Assembly (NCBI RefSeq): GCF_007748095.1
Contig: NZ_CP036287.1
Location: 868,001 to 932,000 of the forward strand
From: Engelhardtia mirabilis
Lineage (GTDB): Bacteria > Planctomycetota > UBA1135 > GCA-002686595
Direction of reading: 5' to 3'
Length of the DNA stretch: 64,000 bases
Below the pieces are notes generated by a model, which was not told where the DNA came from, ran no database searches, and saw only the letters and a program-made list of their open reading frames with translations. Position numbers and translations under genes: made by a program. Positions within the stretch are counted from its first letter, which is position 1. Every line of letters starts with the position of its first letter. Of the stretch, positions 1 to 9,900 are shown piece after piece.

Positions 1-241
1 AATGCGGTGGCGACGGTCAAGCGACGTGCGGTTCTGCGGGACATGGGCTGCTCCGGGGAGTGGGGGTGGCGATCGCTCGCACAGCAGGGGCGAGCACAGC
101 TGGGACGGGGCGCCTCGCCGCGATCGCGACCGCGGCGAGGTAGGAGATTCTATCTGCCTGCGCGAAGGCCGTGTTCGACCGGGCATCGTGCCGCCGGCTC
201 CGCGCACACGACGTCACCACGGATCGCAGTCCGCCAGACAG

Positions 242-272
242 GGGGCCGTGGACCGGATCGGTCCACGGCCCC
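242..272 (-). terminator. Hairpin after the VCBS-repeat gene
   Basis: A perfect 13-bp stem (arms 242-254 and 260-272, GGGGCCGTGGACC and its complement) closes on a 5-nt loop, 38 bp beyond the stop of the VCBS-repeat gene. No T-tract follows on either strand, so termination is inferred from position and stem strength only. I see no supportable gene in bases 1-241. Confidence 0.5.
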
Positions 273-309
273 GCCGAGGCCTTCGCTGCGCGAAGTCAGC
301 GGCGCCAGC

Positions 310-2943
310 TCACAGGGTCGTGAGCGGCACGACCTCGAGTCCACTCAACCACGGCTCGGCGCCGCCGGACGGCACGACGCCGGCCTGCAGCCAGATCTCG
401 AGCCCCGACAGCGCGGGATTCGCCGGCAAGAGGTAGCTGTTGGTGACACAGCCCGGCCCGGCCACCACGTAGGAGTCAACCTGGAACGCACCCAGCGGAT
501 CGATCCACAGGGTCCCGAAGCCGACGTCGATCGCCGCTCGCCCCGGCGAGGTCCACAGCAGGGCCAGCGACGTCGCCTCCACGCAGGTCTCGATCTCGAG
601 CGGCTTGCCGAGTGACGGCACTCGCTTCCAGGTCAGGTTCCGCGTGCGGTTGGTCCACAGGTGGTCGGGACCGCGTCCGCCGGTCGAGATGAATCCCGGG
701 GTGTAGGTGCCGTCCGCGGCCACGAAGAGGTCCTCGTCGCCGTCGCCGTCCACGTCGGCCAGGTCGAAGCCCCGGGCGCCGTTGGCGCCCCCCGGGAAGG
801 CCGATTGGATCGGTGCTGCGAGGTTTCCACCGGTGTTGACCCACAGGTACCCGACGCCACTGCCGACGCCGACGAGGTCTTGGTCCCCGTCGAGGTCCAC
901 GTCCGCGAAGCGCAGGGCGTCCGTGACGATCTCGACCGGAGGCAGGAACTCGGTCGCCGTGAAGGTCGCTGTGCCGTCGTTCAGGAAGAGCCGATCGACG
1001 CCTGTGGAGTCGACGAACGCGTCGAGATCACCGTCCGCATCCACGTCGCCGAAAGCCACCCGGTTGGAGAACACCGCCGGGGTCGAGAGGGCACCCGCGT
1101 GGAGGGTGAAGCCGGCGCTGCCGTCGTTCAGCCAGACGCGGTCCGAGCCATCGGTGAAGCCGATCGGCGCCGATCCGGCACGGTTGGCGAAGAACGCGTC
1201 GACCGAACCATCCCCGTCGAGGTCGCCCAGGGCCAGGTCGTTCACGTTCATCAAGGGATTCGCGAACTGGGCGCCATCGACGGTGGTCGCACCACCGGGC
1301 TGCTGCAGCACGAGCGCCGTCGCCAGGTAGGGCGGCTGGGTGACCGTCGTGCCCGCAATCGCGTCGAGGTCGCCGTCGCCGTCCAGGTCGGCCAACTCCA
1401 CCGAGGTCATCTTGTTGGTGAACGGGACGCTGGACACCGTGCTGAAGTTGCCAGAACCGTCGTTCAGGTAGCGAACGAGTCCGCCGCCCGAGCCGTCGTC
1501 GTCGCTGGTGCCGGCGGTCCACAGGTCGACGTCCCCGTCCCCGTCTGCGTCGCCATGGGCCGTGGCGAGGACCAGACCGATGTAGGGCGGGATCCCCCCA
1601 CTGGCGTCCTCGAACAAGCCGCCGCCGGTGTTGCGGTACAGGTTGATCATGGGCTCGAAGGACCCGCCCTGAGCGTTGGTGAAGGTGCCGACGGCCGCGT
1701 CCAGATCGCCGTCCCCGTCCATATCGAACAGCTCGGCGTCGACCCCGAGATCCTCTACGGTCGGGATCGGCGGGGCGGGCTGGGTGCTGTTCATGAACTG
1801 CCCACTGCCGTCGCTCAGGAACAGGGCGTCGCCGAAGCGCTCGCCGACGTAGTAGACGTTGCCGCGACCGAGCACGACATCGAGGTCGCCGTCGCCGTCC
1901 ACGTCGCCCACGGTGGCCTCGAACACCGCCGGTGCCAGGCTGTCGAGCCCGCCGCCCACGTCGATGAATCCGCCCGTGCCGTCGTTCAACCACAGGCCGG
2001 AGCCCGCCACGTTTCCGTTGTCGGGCGAGATGGCGTCGAGGTCGCCGTCGCCGTCGGCGTCCAGGAGCTCGAGCTTGTGTCGGGCGTTCGGGGCGGTGCC
2101 TGCGCCGATCGCGAAGCTCGCCGGGCCCGTTCGCTCGGCCACGGCACCGTCGAGCAGGAGGTCGTCCAAGCCGTTCCCGTCGACGTCACCGACCGCCGCG
2201 GCCCTTGTCGGCGCGAAGGCCGCCAGGATCGACGAGGCGTCGACGAAGACCCCGGCGCCGAGGTTGCGGTAGACCTCGTGGGGGCCATCGGCGTTGATGA
2301 ACACCAGGTCCTGGTCGAGGTCGAGGTCCAGGTCGATCGCCAACACGGCGCGGGTGTCCAAACTCGTCGCGTCCGTGACCGCGAGGGGGCTGAAGAGTCC
2401 GGTTCCGTCGTTGAGCAGGATGCGGTTCGGGCCGCTCCGACGGGCGATCGCCACGTCCAGGTCGAGGTCCCCGTCGAGATCGACCAACTCGATGGCGTAG
2501 GAGAGGACGTCGGTCTCCGAAAAGGCGCCGACCAGCTCCTGGTAGGCCCCGCTGCCGTCGTTCAGGTAGACGCGATCGCGGTTCGTGGTCTCGAACACGC
2601 CCGGCTCCGCGTCGCCGCCGGCCGTGACCAGGTCCAGGTCACCGTCGCCGTCGACGTCCCCGACCGCCACGTCGGACGCGATCGCGCCCGGGGATGCGGG
2701 CATCAGGTCGGTGCGGTCGGTGAAGATGCCGCCGCCCGAGTTGAGGGCGATGCGAACCGGTGGGCTCCCGATCGCGTTGGAGCGCACCAGGTCGAGGTCG
2801 CCGTCGGCGTCCAGGTCGACCAGGACACCGCCCAGGGTGGATGCGGAGTCGATCGGCAGGGCCCGGTGTCGATCCTCGAAGAGAGGCTCTGGGAGTTGCG
2901 GCGCTGCGGAGAGCGGGGTGAGCAGCAGGAGGAAGAACGTCAT
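310..2943 (-). CDS. Secreted VCBS/FG-GAP repeat protein
   Basis: About 877 residues, exported. A short hydrophobic signal peptide (FFLLLLTPLSAAP) is followed by many repeats carrying calcium-binding acidic loops of the type DVDGDGDLD, separated by LxLNDGxGxF strands. This is the VCBS/FG-GAP beta-propeller pattern found in large extracellular planctomycete proteins. The last ~100 residues are different and carry the LPANPALSGLEIWLQA signature shared with four other secreted proteins in this window. No catalytic motif is seen, so a structural, adhesive or carbohydrate-binding role at the cell surface is inferred. I chose ATG 2943. An in-frame TTG at 2961 would add an arginine to the signal n-region, but a TATACA hexamer (2948-2953) lies between the two starts and fits a promoter for the ATG. 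Confidence 0.85.
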   Translation of the reverse strand: MTFFLLLLTPLSAAPQLPEPLFEDRHRALPIDSASTLGGVLVDLDADGDLDLVRSNAIGSPPVRIALNSGGGIFTDRTDLMPASPGAIASDVAVGDVDGDGDLDLVTAGGDAEPGVFETTNRDRVYLNDGSGAYQELVGAFSETDVLSYAIELVDLDGDLDLDVAIARRSGPNRILLNDGTGLFSPLAVTDATSLDTRAVLAIDLDLDLDQDLVFINADGPHEVYRNLGAGVFVDASSILAAFAPTRAAAVGDVDGNGLDDLLLDGAVAERTGPASFAIGAGTAPNARHKLELLDADGDGDLDAISPDNGNVAGSGLWLNDGTGGFIDVGGGLDSLAPAVFEATVGDVDGDGDLDVVLGRGNVYYVGERFGDALFLSDGSGQFMNSTQPAPPIPTVEDLGVDAELFDMDGDGDLDAAVGTFTNAQGGSFEPMINLYRNTGGGLFEDASGGIPPYIGLVLATAHGDADGDGDVDLWTAGTSDDDGSGGGLVRYLNDGSGNFSTVSSVPFTNKMTSVELADLDGDGDLDAIAGTTVTQPPYLATALVLQQPGGATTVDGAQFANPLMNVNDLALGDLDGDGSVDAFFANRAGSAPIGFTDGSDRVWLNDGSAGFTLHAGALSTPAVFSNRVAFGDVDADGDLDAFVDSTGVDRLFLNDGTATFTATEFLPPVEIVTDALRFADVDLDGDQDLVGVGSGVGYLWVNTGGNLAAPIQSAFPGGANGARGFDLADVDGDGDEDLFVAADGTYTPGFISTGGRGPDHLWTNRTRNLTWKRVPSLGKPLEIETCVEATSLALLWTSPGRAAIDVGFGTLWIDPLGAFQVDSYVVAGPGCVTNSYLLPANPALSGLEIWLQAGVVPSGGAEPWLSGLEVVPLTTL

Positions 2944-2974
2944 GGGATGTATACGGGCCAAAAGGAGTTGGAAT

Positions 2975-3031
2975 CCCGACCCGGCCTGCCGCTCGCACGC
3001 GAATTCCGCGCGCGAGCGGGGCCGGGTCGGG
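2975..3031 (-). terminator. Long hairpin between two secreted-protein genes
   Basis: Arms 2975-2996 and 3012-3031 pair over about 20 bp with one 2-nt bulge and a 15-nt loop. The hairpin starts about 60 bp past the stop of the upstream reverse-strand gene (3094-4776) and before the next start, as expected for a terminator. It lacks a clear T-run. Confidence 0.45.
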
Positions 3032-3040
3032 GCGCAGGGA

Positions 3041-3115
3041 GCATCAGCCCCCGAAGGTCTCGGGAGCAGCAGCCCCCGAAGTTCTCGGAAGCGTCAGCTC
3101 CCGAAGGTCACGGCC
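3041..3115. repeat. Three tandem 25-bp units reaching into a gene end
   Basis: Units 3041-3065, 3066-3090 and 3091-3115 share the core CAGCYCCCGAAGKTC. The third unit contains the stop codon and last codons of the gene at 3094-4776. The two outer copies therefore look like local duplications of the gene's 3' end. Confidence 0.7.
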
Positions 3116-4776
3116 AGGCCGTTGGTCAGTCGCAGGGGCTCGGGATCGGTCAGGGCCGCGTCCACGAACAGGCCCTGGAAGAACAGCGTCACGCCCACCA
3201 GCACCGGGTTGGCCGGCACCGGGAAGCTGCCCACCGAGGGCGCGCCGGCGTAGAGCGGCATGGCCAGGTTGGTCAGCGCGGGGCTGATGATGTCGATCGA
3301 GACCTCGCCGACACCGGGGAACAGCAGACCGCAGGGACCGCCGCCGGGCCAGATGCCGGGCGACAGGTACAGGGAGCACAGGGCCACCGGGTAGGGGCTC
3401 TGGTCCATGGCGAAGTCGATGTTCTGGCCGATCTTCGGGCCGCCGCTGACGACGCTCAGAAGACCGTCGTTGGCCACGCACGAGGACAGCACGGTCACTT
3501 CACCGCTGCGCGTGATCTCGACCAGCACGTCGATGTTCCCGACCAGGATCAGCTCGGCCAGGATCGACTGGCCGTCGTCGCTCATGGCGTAGCCGTCCTG
3601 CACGCCGCGCACGGTGTCGACGATGATCCCGCCGATCGTGGTGACGCCTTCCTGGACCAAGAGCTCGTCGTCCAGGAACAGCCCCGAGTCGATGTTGGTG
3701 TCCGCATCGTCCCAGTCGCCGTACCAGAGGACCTCGCCCATGTCGTTGAGCAGCAGCGGGCCGCTACCGAAGGTCGTGAAGCTGAAGGCCTCGAGCCCGA
3801 CCACGGGCACCGCATCGCCCTCCTGGCGGAACTTCGCGCCGTCGACCACGATCAAGAGGTCCGTGGCCGTGTCGCCGTCGAGGGTGCCGCTGTAGATGTA
3901 GGAGCCGGAGTTGTTCAGGTCGACTTCCGGGCTGGCCAGGCTCGACCACGAGCGCCCGGCGATCGGTGTGCCACCGCCCTCGACGGCGATCGGGACGCCG
4001 TCGATCGCGATGAAGTCGTCGAAGTTCGCGTCGCCGGTGGTGTTGCCGGCGAACAGCACTTGACCCGCGTCGTTGAAGGCCAACTCGTGGGCGCCGCTCT
4101 CGAGGGTCTCGATCGGATCGATGCCGCCGATGTAGGGCACACCCTCGGAGTAGACGACGGTGGTGGAGGTCACCGCGCCCGCCGCATCCAGGTCATAGCG
4201 CACCATCGCGTCGTCGATCGTGCCGGTCCCGATGGTCGGGTCGTCGAGGGTGCCGATCACGAGCACCTGGCGCGCGTTGTTGATGCGAGTTTCGAAGAAG
4301 CCCTGCCAGGTGGCGCCGCCGGCGAAGCCGGGCACCAGGTCGCCCTCCTGGGTGACCAGCACGAGGCCGGCCCCGAAGTCGACGTAGATGCCGCTGTCGG
4401 TTCCCGTGCCGACACCGGTGCCGCCCAGGAACAGGTTGAAGGAGAGGTCGCCGGCGTCGTTGGCCTGGATCGAGTCGAAGCTGTCGATCACTGCGTTGGC
4501 CGGCGAGGGCACCGCATCACCCTCGCGCAGGTACAGCACGCCGTCGCGCAGCACGACCTGGTCGGCGTCGGTGTCGGCGTTGTCGGTGTCCCACTCGCTC
4601 CAGGCGACCTTGGCGTTGTTGGTCTCCAGGTTGTCGAGCCGCGTCAGCAGGCCGACGCCGGGGATGTCGTCCCCCTTGATCGAGAGCTGGGTGACGTCGA
4701 AGGACTGGGCCAGGGCCGGGCTGGCGAAGAGGAGCGAGGAAATCGGGAGGGCGGCGAATCGGAGTTGTCGTTGCAT
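3094..4776 (-). CDS. Secreted NDxGxVxF-repeat protein
   Basis: 560 residues from ATG 4776. Upstream in-frame starts lack a signal peptide, whereas this one gives a clean signal peptide ending SPALAQ. The mature protein is built of blades with the motif NDxGxVxF (for example FNDAGQVLFAG, LNDMGEVLWYG and MSDDGQSILAE). This is the pattern of tandem NxxGxxxF repeat proteins thought to form propeller-like exported domains. From about residue 430 it switches to a C-terminal module with PGIWPGGGPCG and VPANPVLVGVTLFFQG, ending LTNGLAVTFGS. It is a paralogue of the adjacent gene at 4921-6570, with the same order of motifs throughout, so a tandem duplication is likely. The function is unknown; no enzyme motif is visible. 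Confidence 0.85.
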   Translation of the reverse strand: MQRQLRFAALPISSLLFASPALAQSFDVTQLSIKGDDIPGVGLLTRLDNLETNNAKVAWSEWDTDNADTDADQVVLRDGVLYLREGDAVPSPANAVIDSFDSIQANDAGDLSFNLFLGGTGVGTGTDSGIYVDFGAGLVLVTQEGDLVPGFAGGATWQGFFETRINNARQVLVIGTLDDPTIGTGTIDDAMVRYDLDAAGAVTSTTVVYSEGVPYIGGIDPIETLESGAHELAFNDAGQVLFAGNTTGDANFDDFIAIDGVPIAVEGGGTPIAGRSWSSLASPEVDLNNSGSYIYSGTLDGDTATDLLIVVDGAKFRQEGDAVPVVGLEAFSFTTFGSGPLLLNDMGEVLWYGDWDDADTNIDSGLFLDDELLVQEGVTTIGGIIVDTVRGVQDGYAMSDDGQSILAELILVGNIDVLVEITRSGEVTVLSSCVANDGLLSVVSGGPKIGQNIDFAMDQSPYPVALCSLYLSPGIWPGGGPCGLLFPGVGEVSIDIISPALTNLAMPLYAGAPSVGSFPVPANPVLVGVTLFFQGLFVDAALTDPEPLRLTNGLAVTFGS

Positions 4777-4920
4777 GTTCAGTGGTATGGGCCGAGGACG
4801 GATCGGAGGCCGCATCCTCGCCCCATGCCAGCGAACTCGCAATGCGCGCCAGCGCGCTTCCGGTCGGAACCCCCGTCCCGCGCGCACGCCCGGCCCCGGG
4901 GGCTCCGGCGCGCTCGCGCC

Positions 4921-6570
4921 TCAACCCCCGAACGTGATCTGCAGCGCGTTGGTCAGCGCGCCGTAGTTCGGTCCGGTCAGGGTCGCGTCGATGAACAGCC
5001 CCTGGACGAAGAGCGGCACGCCGACGAGACCCGGCTCGGCGGTCACGGGGAAGCTGCCCAGGGACGGCGCACCCAGGTGCAGTGGCATGGGCAGGAACAG
5101 CGTCGCCGGCGAGAGGAAGTCGATCGCCACCTCGCCCGTACCTGGCAGGAACAGCCCGCATGGACCGGGCGAGGGCCAGAGCCCCGGCGCGACGGCGATC
5201 GAGGCGATGCCGAAGGGGAAGGGACACTGGTCGAGCTTGAAGTCGATCGAATGGCCGATCAGCGGCTCGCCGCTGGTGACCTCGAGGCTGCCGCCGTTGG
5301 GGGCGCAGGTGATCAACACCACGACCTCGCCCCCGCGGTCGACGCGCACCACCGCGCTCAGGCCGCTCGTCAGCTCGACTGCGGCGAGGATCGTCAATCC
5401 GTCGTCGCTCAGCGCCAGGGTGTGCGTGCCCTGGCGGATCGATGCGATCACCGAACCAGCCACGGTCGTCTGGCCCTCGCGGATCAGAACCTGATCGTCC
5501 AGGAACAGGGCACCACCGGGCGCCGGGCCGCCCCAGGCCCCGAACCACAGAACGTGCCCTTGGTCGTCGATCCGAACCGGCGCGCTGCCGAAGCCTGTCA
5601 GGTCCTGCGCCCCCAATCCGGCGATCGGAACCGGATCACCGCTCTGCACGAACTTCTGTCCGTCGACCGCGATCAGGCGGTTGGTCGAGCTGTCGCCGTC
5701 GAGCAGGCCGCTGAGCACCCACGAGCCCGAGTTGTTCAGGTCGACCGTGCCAGCGGCGAAGCCGCTCCAGTTGCGACCCGGCACCGGCGAGGGGTTGCCG
5801 CTGACTGCGATCGGGTTGCCGTTCAAGAACACGGTTGCCGGCGGACCCGCGGCTACCGGCAAGGACTTGAAGAGCACCTGCCCCAGGTCGTTGAAGGCGC
5901 TGGCGTCGGGCTCGAGGTCGAGGCCCGCGATGCCGGGCGCCTGCGTCGTCGCAGCGACGCTCGCGCCTACGATCGCGCCGCCGGCATCCAGGTCGTAGAG
6001 CGCGATGACCTGCTCGGCCGCAAGGGCCGGTGGCGCGACCCAACCGGTGACCATGACCTGACGCGCGTCGTTGATGGTGAGATCGACGATTCGGTTCCAG
6101 GTGCTACCGGGCGCGAAGCCCACCGCGGGTTCGCCCTCCAGGAACAACGGCACGAGCCCCGCGCCGAGGTCGACGAAGGCGCCGGTATCGAGGGGCGGCG
6201 CCAGACCGCCGACCTCCAGAGCGATGGCCAGGTCGCCCTGGTCGTTGATCGAGACCTGACCGAACTCGAGGGTGAACAGACCCGGCGCGCCAGGCAAGGG
6301 CTGCCCCTCGCGCAGGTAGGAGGCGCCACCGCGCAGCAGGTACTGGTCCTCGAGCGCCGCGCCCGTGGTCTCCCACTCCACCAGCCACTCGCCGCCGTCG
6401 TTGGCCTCCAGGTTGTCCCACAGGATGAAGAGCGGCCCGACGCCCGCGAGGACATCGCCCTCGACGGTCAGGGGCGCGACGCCGATCGTGCCCTGGGCAG
6501 TGGCAACCGACGCGAGCAGGGCAGTGGCGATCAAGGCCGCAGGACGCGGGCGGGGGCGCGGTGAGAGCAT
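4921..6570 (-). CDS. Secreted NDxGxVxF-repeat protein, paralogue
   Basis: 549 residues, with an arginine-rich n-region and the signal core ALIATALLASVATAQ. Repeats include INDQGDLAIAL, FNDLGQVLFKS, LNNSGSWVLSG and IDDQGHVLWFG. The C-terminal module has PGLWPSPGPCG, VTAEPGLVGVPLFVQG and the terminal LTNALQITFGG, matching its neighbour at 3094-4776 position by position. Spacing to that neighbour is 144 bp with no strong promoter seen, so co-transcription is possible. Its start faces the divergent gene at 6954 across a 380-bp gap. The protein is exported; its role is unknown. Confidence 0.85.
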   Translation of the reverse strand: MLSPRPRPRPAALIATALLASVATAQGTIGVAPLTVEGDVLAGVGPLFILWDNLEANDGGEWLVEWETTGAALEDQYLLRGGASYLREGQPLPGAPGLFTLEFGQVSINDQGDLAIALEVGGLAPPLDTGAFVDLGAGLVPLFLEGEPAVGFAPGSTWNRIVDLTINDARQVMVTGWVAPPALAAEQVIALYDLDAGGAIVGASVAATTQAPGIAGLDLEPDASAFNDLGQVLFKSLPVAAGPPATVFLNGNPIAVSGNPSPVPGRNWSGFAAGTVDLNNSGSWVLSGLLDGDSSTNRLIAVDGQKFVQSGDPVPIAGLGAQDLTGFGSAPVRIDDQGHVLWFGAWGGPAPGGALFLDDQVLIREGQTTVAGSVIASIRQGTHTLALSDDGLTILAAVELTSGLSAVVRVDRGGEVVVLITCAPNGGSLEVTSGEPLIGHSIDFKLDQCPFPFGIASIAVAPGLWPSPGPCGLFLPGTGEVAIDFLSPATLFLPMPLHLGAPSLGSFPVTAEPGLVGVPLFVQGLFIDATLTGPNYGALTNALQITFGG

Positions 6571-6953
6571 GGGGGGCCGTTGGCGGGGGGCCCCGATGGT
6601 AGGCCGGTCCGAGGCTCATCGGTGAACGGCGTCGTTTCCGGGGGGTGGAGGGGCGAGGCGACCCGATCCTGCCGTCGACGTCCACGCAGCGCAGGGCGAT
6701 CGCCAGGTCCAGTCGAGTCGACGGGCGTTGGACTGGGGACGCGAGCCCCCCGTTCAGAGCAGCGCAGGGCGGCTGCGCCCGAGGCACCGGGGAGCGGTCT
6801 CAAGGATCTCGGATCTGGCGAGCGGCCCTTCGCTGAACGTTGCGTTTACATTTGGAGGCATCGGCGTGATCGATCCTTGCCCGCGTTGCCCACGGCCCGG
6901 GCGCTCGATCCGCATCCGAGACCCGTTCACCAGTTGATCCTTCGAGACTCTTG
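6571..6953. other. Divergent intergenic region, 383 bp
   Basis: This stretch separates divergent secreted-protein genes and must hold both promoters. The patch TGCGTTTACATTTGG near 6841 is notably less GC-rich than its surroundings. No hexamer pair with standard spacing stands out, and no gene or RNA is recognised. Confidence 0.5.
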
Positions 6954-9900
6954 ATGACCTTTACGGCCTTGACCCTTCTGTTCCTCGTCCCCGTCCAAAC
7001 CACCTCGCCACCGATCGAAACGAGCAACATCCACACCCAGGTCTACTCGGGCTTGGTCGACGCCGACGCGCAGATCGTGGGCGTCGCAGGCGGGATGCTC
7101 TGGTTGAACGGCACGAGCTCGTTCCAGGGAAGCCGAGTTTGGTGCCTTCCGGCCCTCGGCGCCGCGCCCCAGAACATCGTTGCTCCGATCCATTCGGCGG
7201 CTCCCATCGTGACGAGTGAGCTGCAGGCGGTGCTCGCCCTGCCTGACGGCACCGTGCTGCTGGATGTCAAGTATGACGGAGAGCTCGTCCGGCCGCCGCG
7301 CCGACTCTTCGCCACGACCGGACCCACCTCGAACCTCGTCGACCTGGGCGTGGGTTCGCAGAGTGACCTCTTCCTGGTCGGCAACCGCGCCTACTTCGAA
7401 GGCGTCGACCCCGACGGCTTCGTCGACCTGTGGAGCACCGACGGCACACCCGCAGGGACGCAGGTCGAGGTCGATCTTCCCGCTCATTTCGTCGACGGCA
7501 ACGTCCTCGACGTGCACGTCATCGGCCAGCGCTTCGTGTTCCGCTGGCTCGACGGAAGTACGCGGCTCGTCGCCGTCCCGATCACTGGCGGCCAGATCAC
7601 TCCCCTCATGGCCCTCGACCCGACGGCTCCCTTCGTCGATACCTTGGCCGGTGGGAAAGTCGTCTTCGCGACAGGTACCCCCGCCACCGGAGTCGAGGTC
7701 TTCGCGACCGACGGAACACCTCAGGGAACCGGGATCCTCAAGGACCTGGTCGGCGGGCCGGGATCCTCGTTCCACAACGGGCTGATCGGCAATGGGAACG
7801 TCGCCTACTTCCTCGCCAACGTTTCCGGGCTGGGCCTGGAGTTGTGGCGCACCGACGGCACGACCGCGGGGACGGTGGCGACCCCCGAACTCGTCCCCGG
7901 ACCCTCGTCGAGCTTCCCCACGTTCACCACCCTGACCGGCACCTTCATCGGCGACGCACTGGTTCATGTGTTGCCCGGCTTCATCGATTCGAAGGTGCGG
8001 ATCACCGACGGCACCCCAGCGGGAACCCTGACGCTCGCGACGGGCACCAACCCGAGCCTCAAGCATGACAAGGTCCACTTCAAATCGGTGGCCGGAGGTG
8101 TGGCCTTCAACATCGGGTTCATTGGCGTATCTCCGGCGGCCTGGTACACCGATGGCACGGTCGCCGGGACACAGCTCCTGGTCCCGCCAGTTCCCACCGG
8201 CGTCAACGATGCGGCGGGCTTCACCGAGTACGGGTCGAAGATCGTCTATCGAGCCCTGTCGATGGGGAGCTCGGTGGCGAGCGGCTACCAGGTCTGGGGA
8301 TCGGTGCTTGGAGCGGGCACCACGGAACTCGTAGCCAACCTCGGCCAGGGCCCGCTCAGCGCCAGCTCGAGCCCAGCTGACCTGTTCTCGGCCGCTGGGC
8401 GCGGCTACTTCTCCGGCCAGCTCGGCTTTCCGCTGATCTACGGTGGGAAGTCCACGTTCTTCGCCACCGACAGCACTCCCGCTGGATTCGTTGCCCTGGG
8501 GGAGTTCAGCCTGCCGTCCGATGTCCTGGGGATCATCGATGGTCGCTGTGTGTTCAAGGCCGAGTCTCCTTCGACTGGAACCGGGCTCTATGTGACCGAC
8601 GGAACGTTGGCGGGCACCAAGCTGTTGAAGGACGTCAAACCAGCTGGGGACGTCGAATTGCTCGAGGGCGACGCCGGTGCCCAGCTCGGTCGGTACCTGT
8701 ACTTCTTGGCGAATGACGTTATCCATGGTGTCGAGCTGTGGCGGACCGACGGGACAGCGCTCGGGACGGAGATGGTGATCGACCTGTATCCGGGGTCGCT
8801 GGACGGAGCGAGCAACTCAGGCGGACAACCGCTGGTACTTGGTGACTACGTGTATTTCAACGGCCGTTCACCGACGACCAATAAGTTCCAGCTCTGGCGC
8901 ACTGATGGCACGGCCGCCGGAACGAGCAACTTCTTCTCCGCAGCCTTGGTCGACAAGAGCGTCTACACGTTCGCCGCCGACGGGGAACGCCTTTGGTTCA
9001 GGACCGTGGGCTCGGGCGTGCACGACCTCTGGTCGACGACAGGGACCGAGGCCTCGACGACCCTGGCTGCCACCGGACTCTCCGCCTTCTCAATCGTCGT
9101 TCCTCTCGGCGGGCTAGCGGTGGCCTCTCGCGACGACGGTGCGATCGCCGTCAGCCCCGACGGCTCGATCGAGCAGCTACTGCCGTGGAGCCTCGATAGT
9201 GCTCCCGACTGCATCGGCTCGACCGACCACCACGTCTACTTGCGACGCCTGTTCGACCTGGGTCTGGAGCCCGGCATCTGGGCGACCGATGGAACGGCCG
9301 CTGGCACGGTTCGCATCGCGGATCATGGTGACCATCTCGAGCCCCTCGGGTCCGGCGGACTCGCAATCTTCCGCGGCTTCGACGTCGACCACGGCAGCGA
9401 GCCTTGGATCACCGACGGCACGCCCCAGGGCACTCACCGACTGTTCGACCTCGTTCCCGGCCCGGGCAGCTCGGCCCCGATTCCCCTCGGGCGCGTTGGC
9501 TCGCGCTTCCTGCTGCAAGCCCTGTCCGTCGAGTTCGGTACCGAGTTGCATTCGTTCGCGATCGCGGACATTCCGACCTACGCGGTCGAGTCCCTCGGAG
9601 TGGGTTGCGGTGCATCGCCGACGCCCCAGCTCGGCTGGAGCGGCGGCGCCCTGCTGGGTGCCTCACCGATGGCGGAGGTTCGTGGCGTCACGCCTCTGGG
9701 TCTCTGCCAGCTCTACCTTTCGTCGCTGCCGAGCGCGACGGCTTTGGGCTCCTGCGTCGTCTACCTCGCCGACCCGCTGCCGCTCGCCCTGGGAGTGGCC
9801 GACGGCACGGGCGCCATCGACTTCGTCTTGGCCGTGCCGCAGCTCCCGGCCCTCGCCGGTCTCCCGCTGTATCTGCAAGCCTTGGCCGTCGCGCCGGGAA

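Noticed and set aside
310..2943. Regularly spaced GC-rich repeats suggestive of a CRISPR-like array
   Set aside because: Repeats are codons for DxDGDGDxD loops, vary in length and sequence, and stay in one reading frame.
661..6564. A 1967-codon open frame on the + strand antisense to three secreted-protein genes
   Set aside because: Composition is Arg/Gly/Glu/His-rich with no domains, and it mirrors the repeats of real genes on the other strand. High GC keeps antisense frames open.
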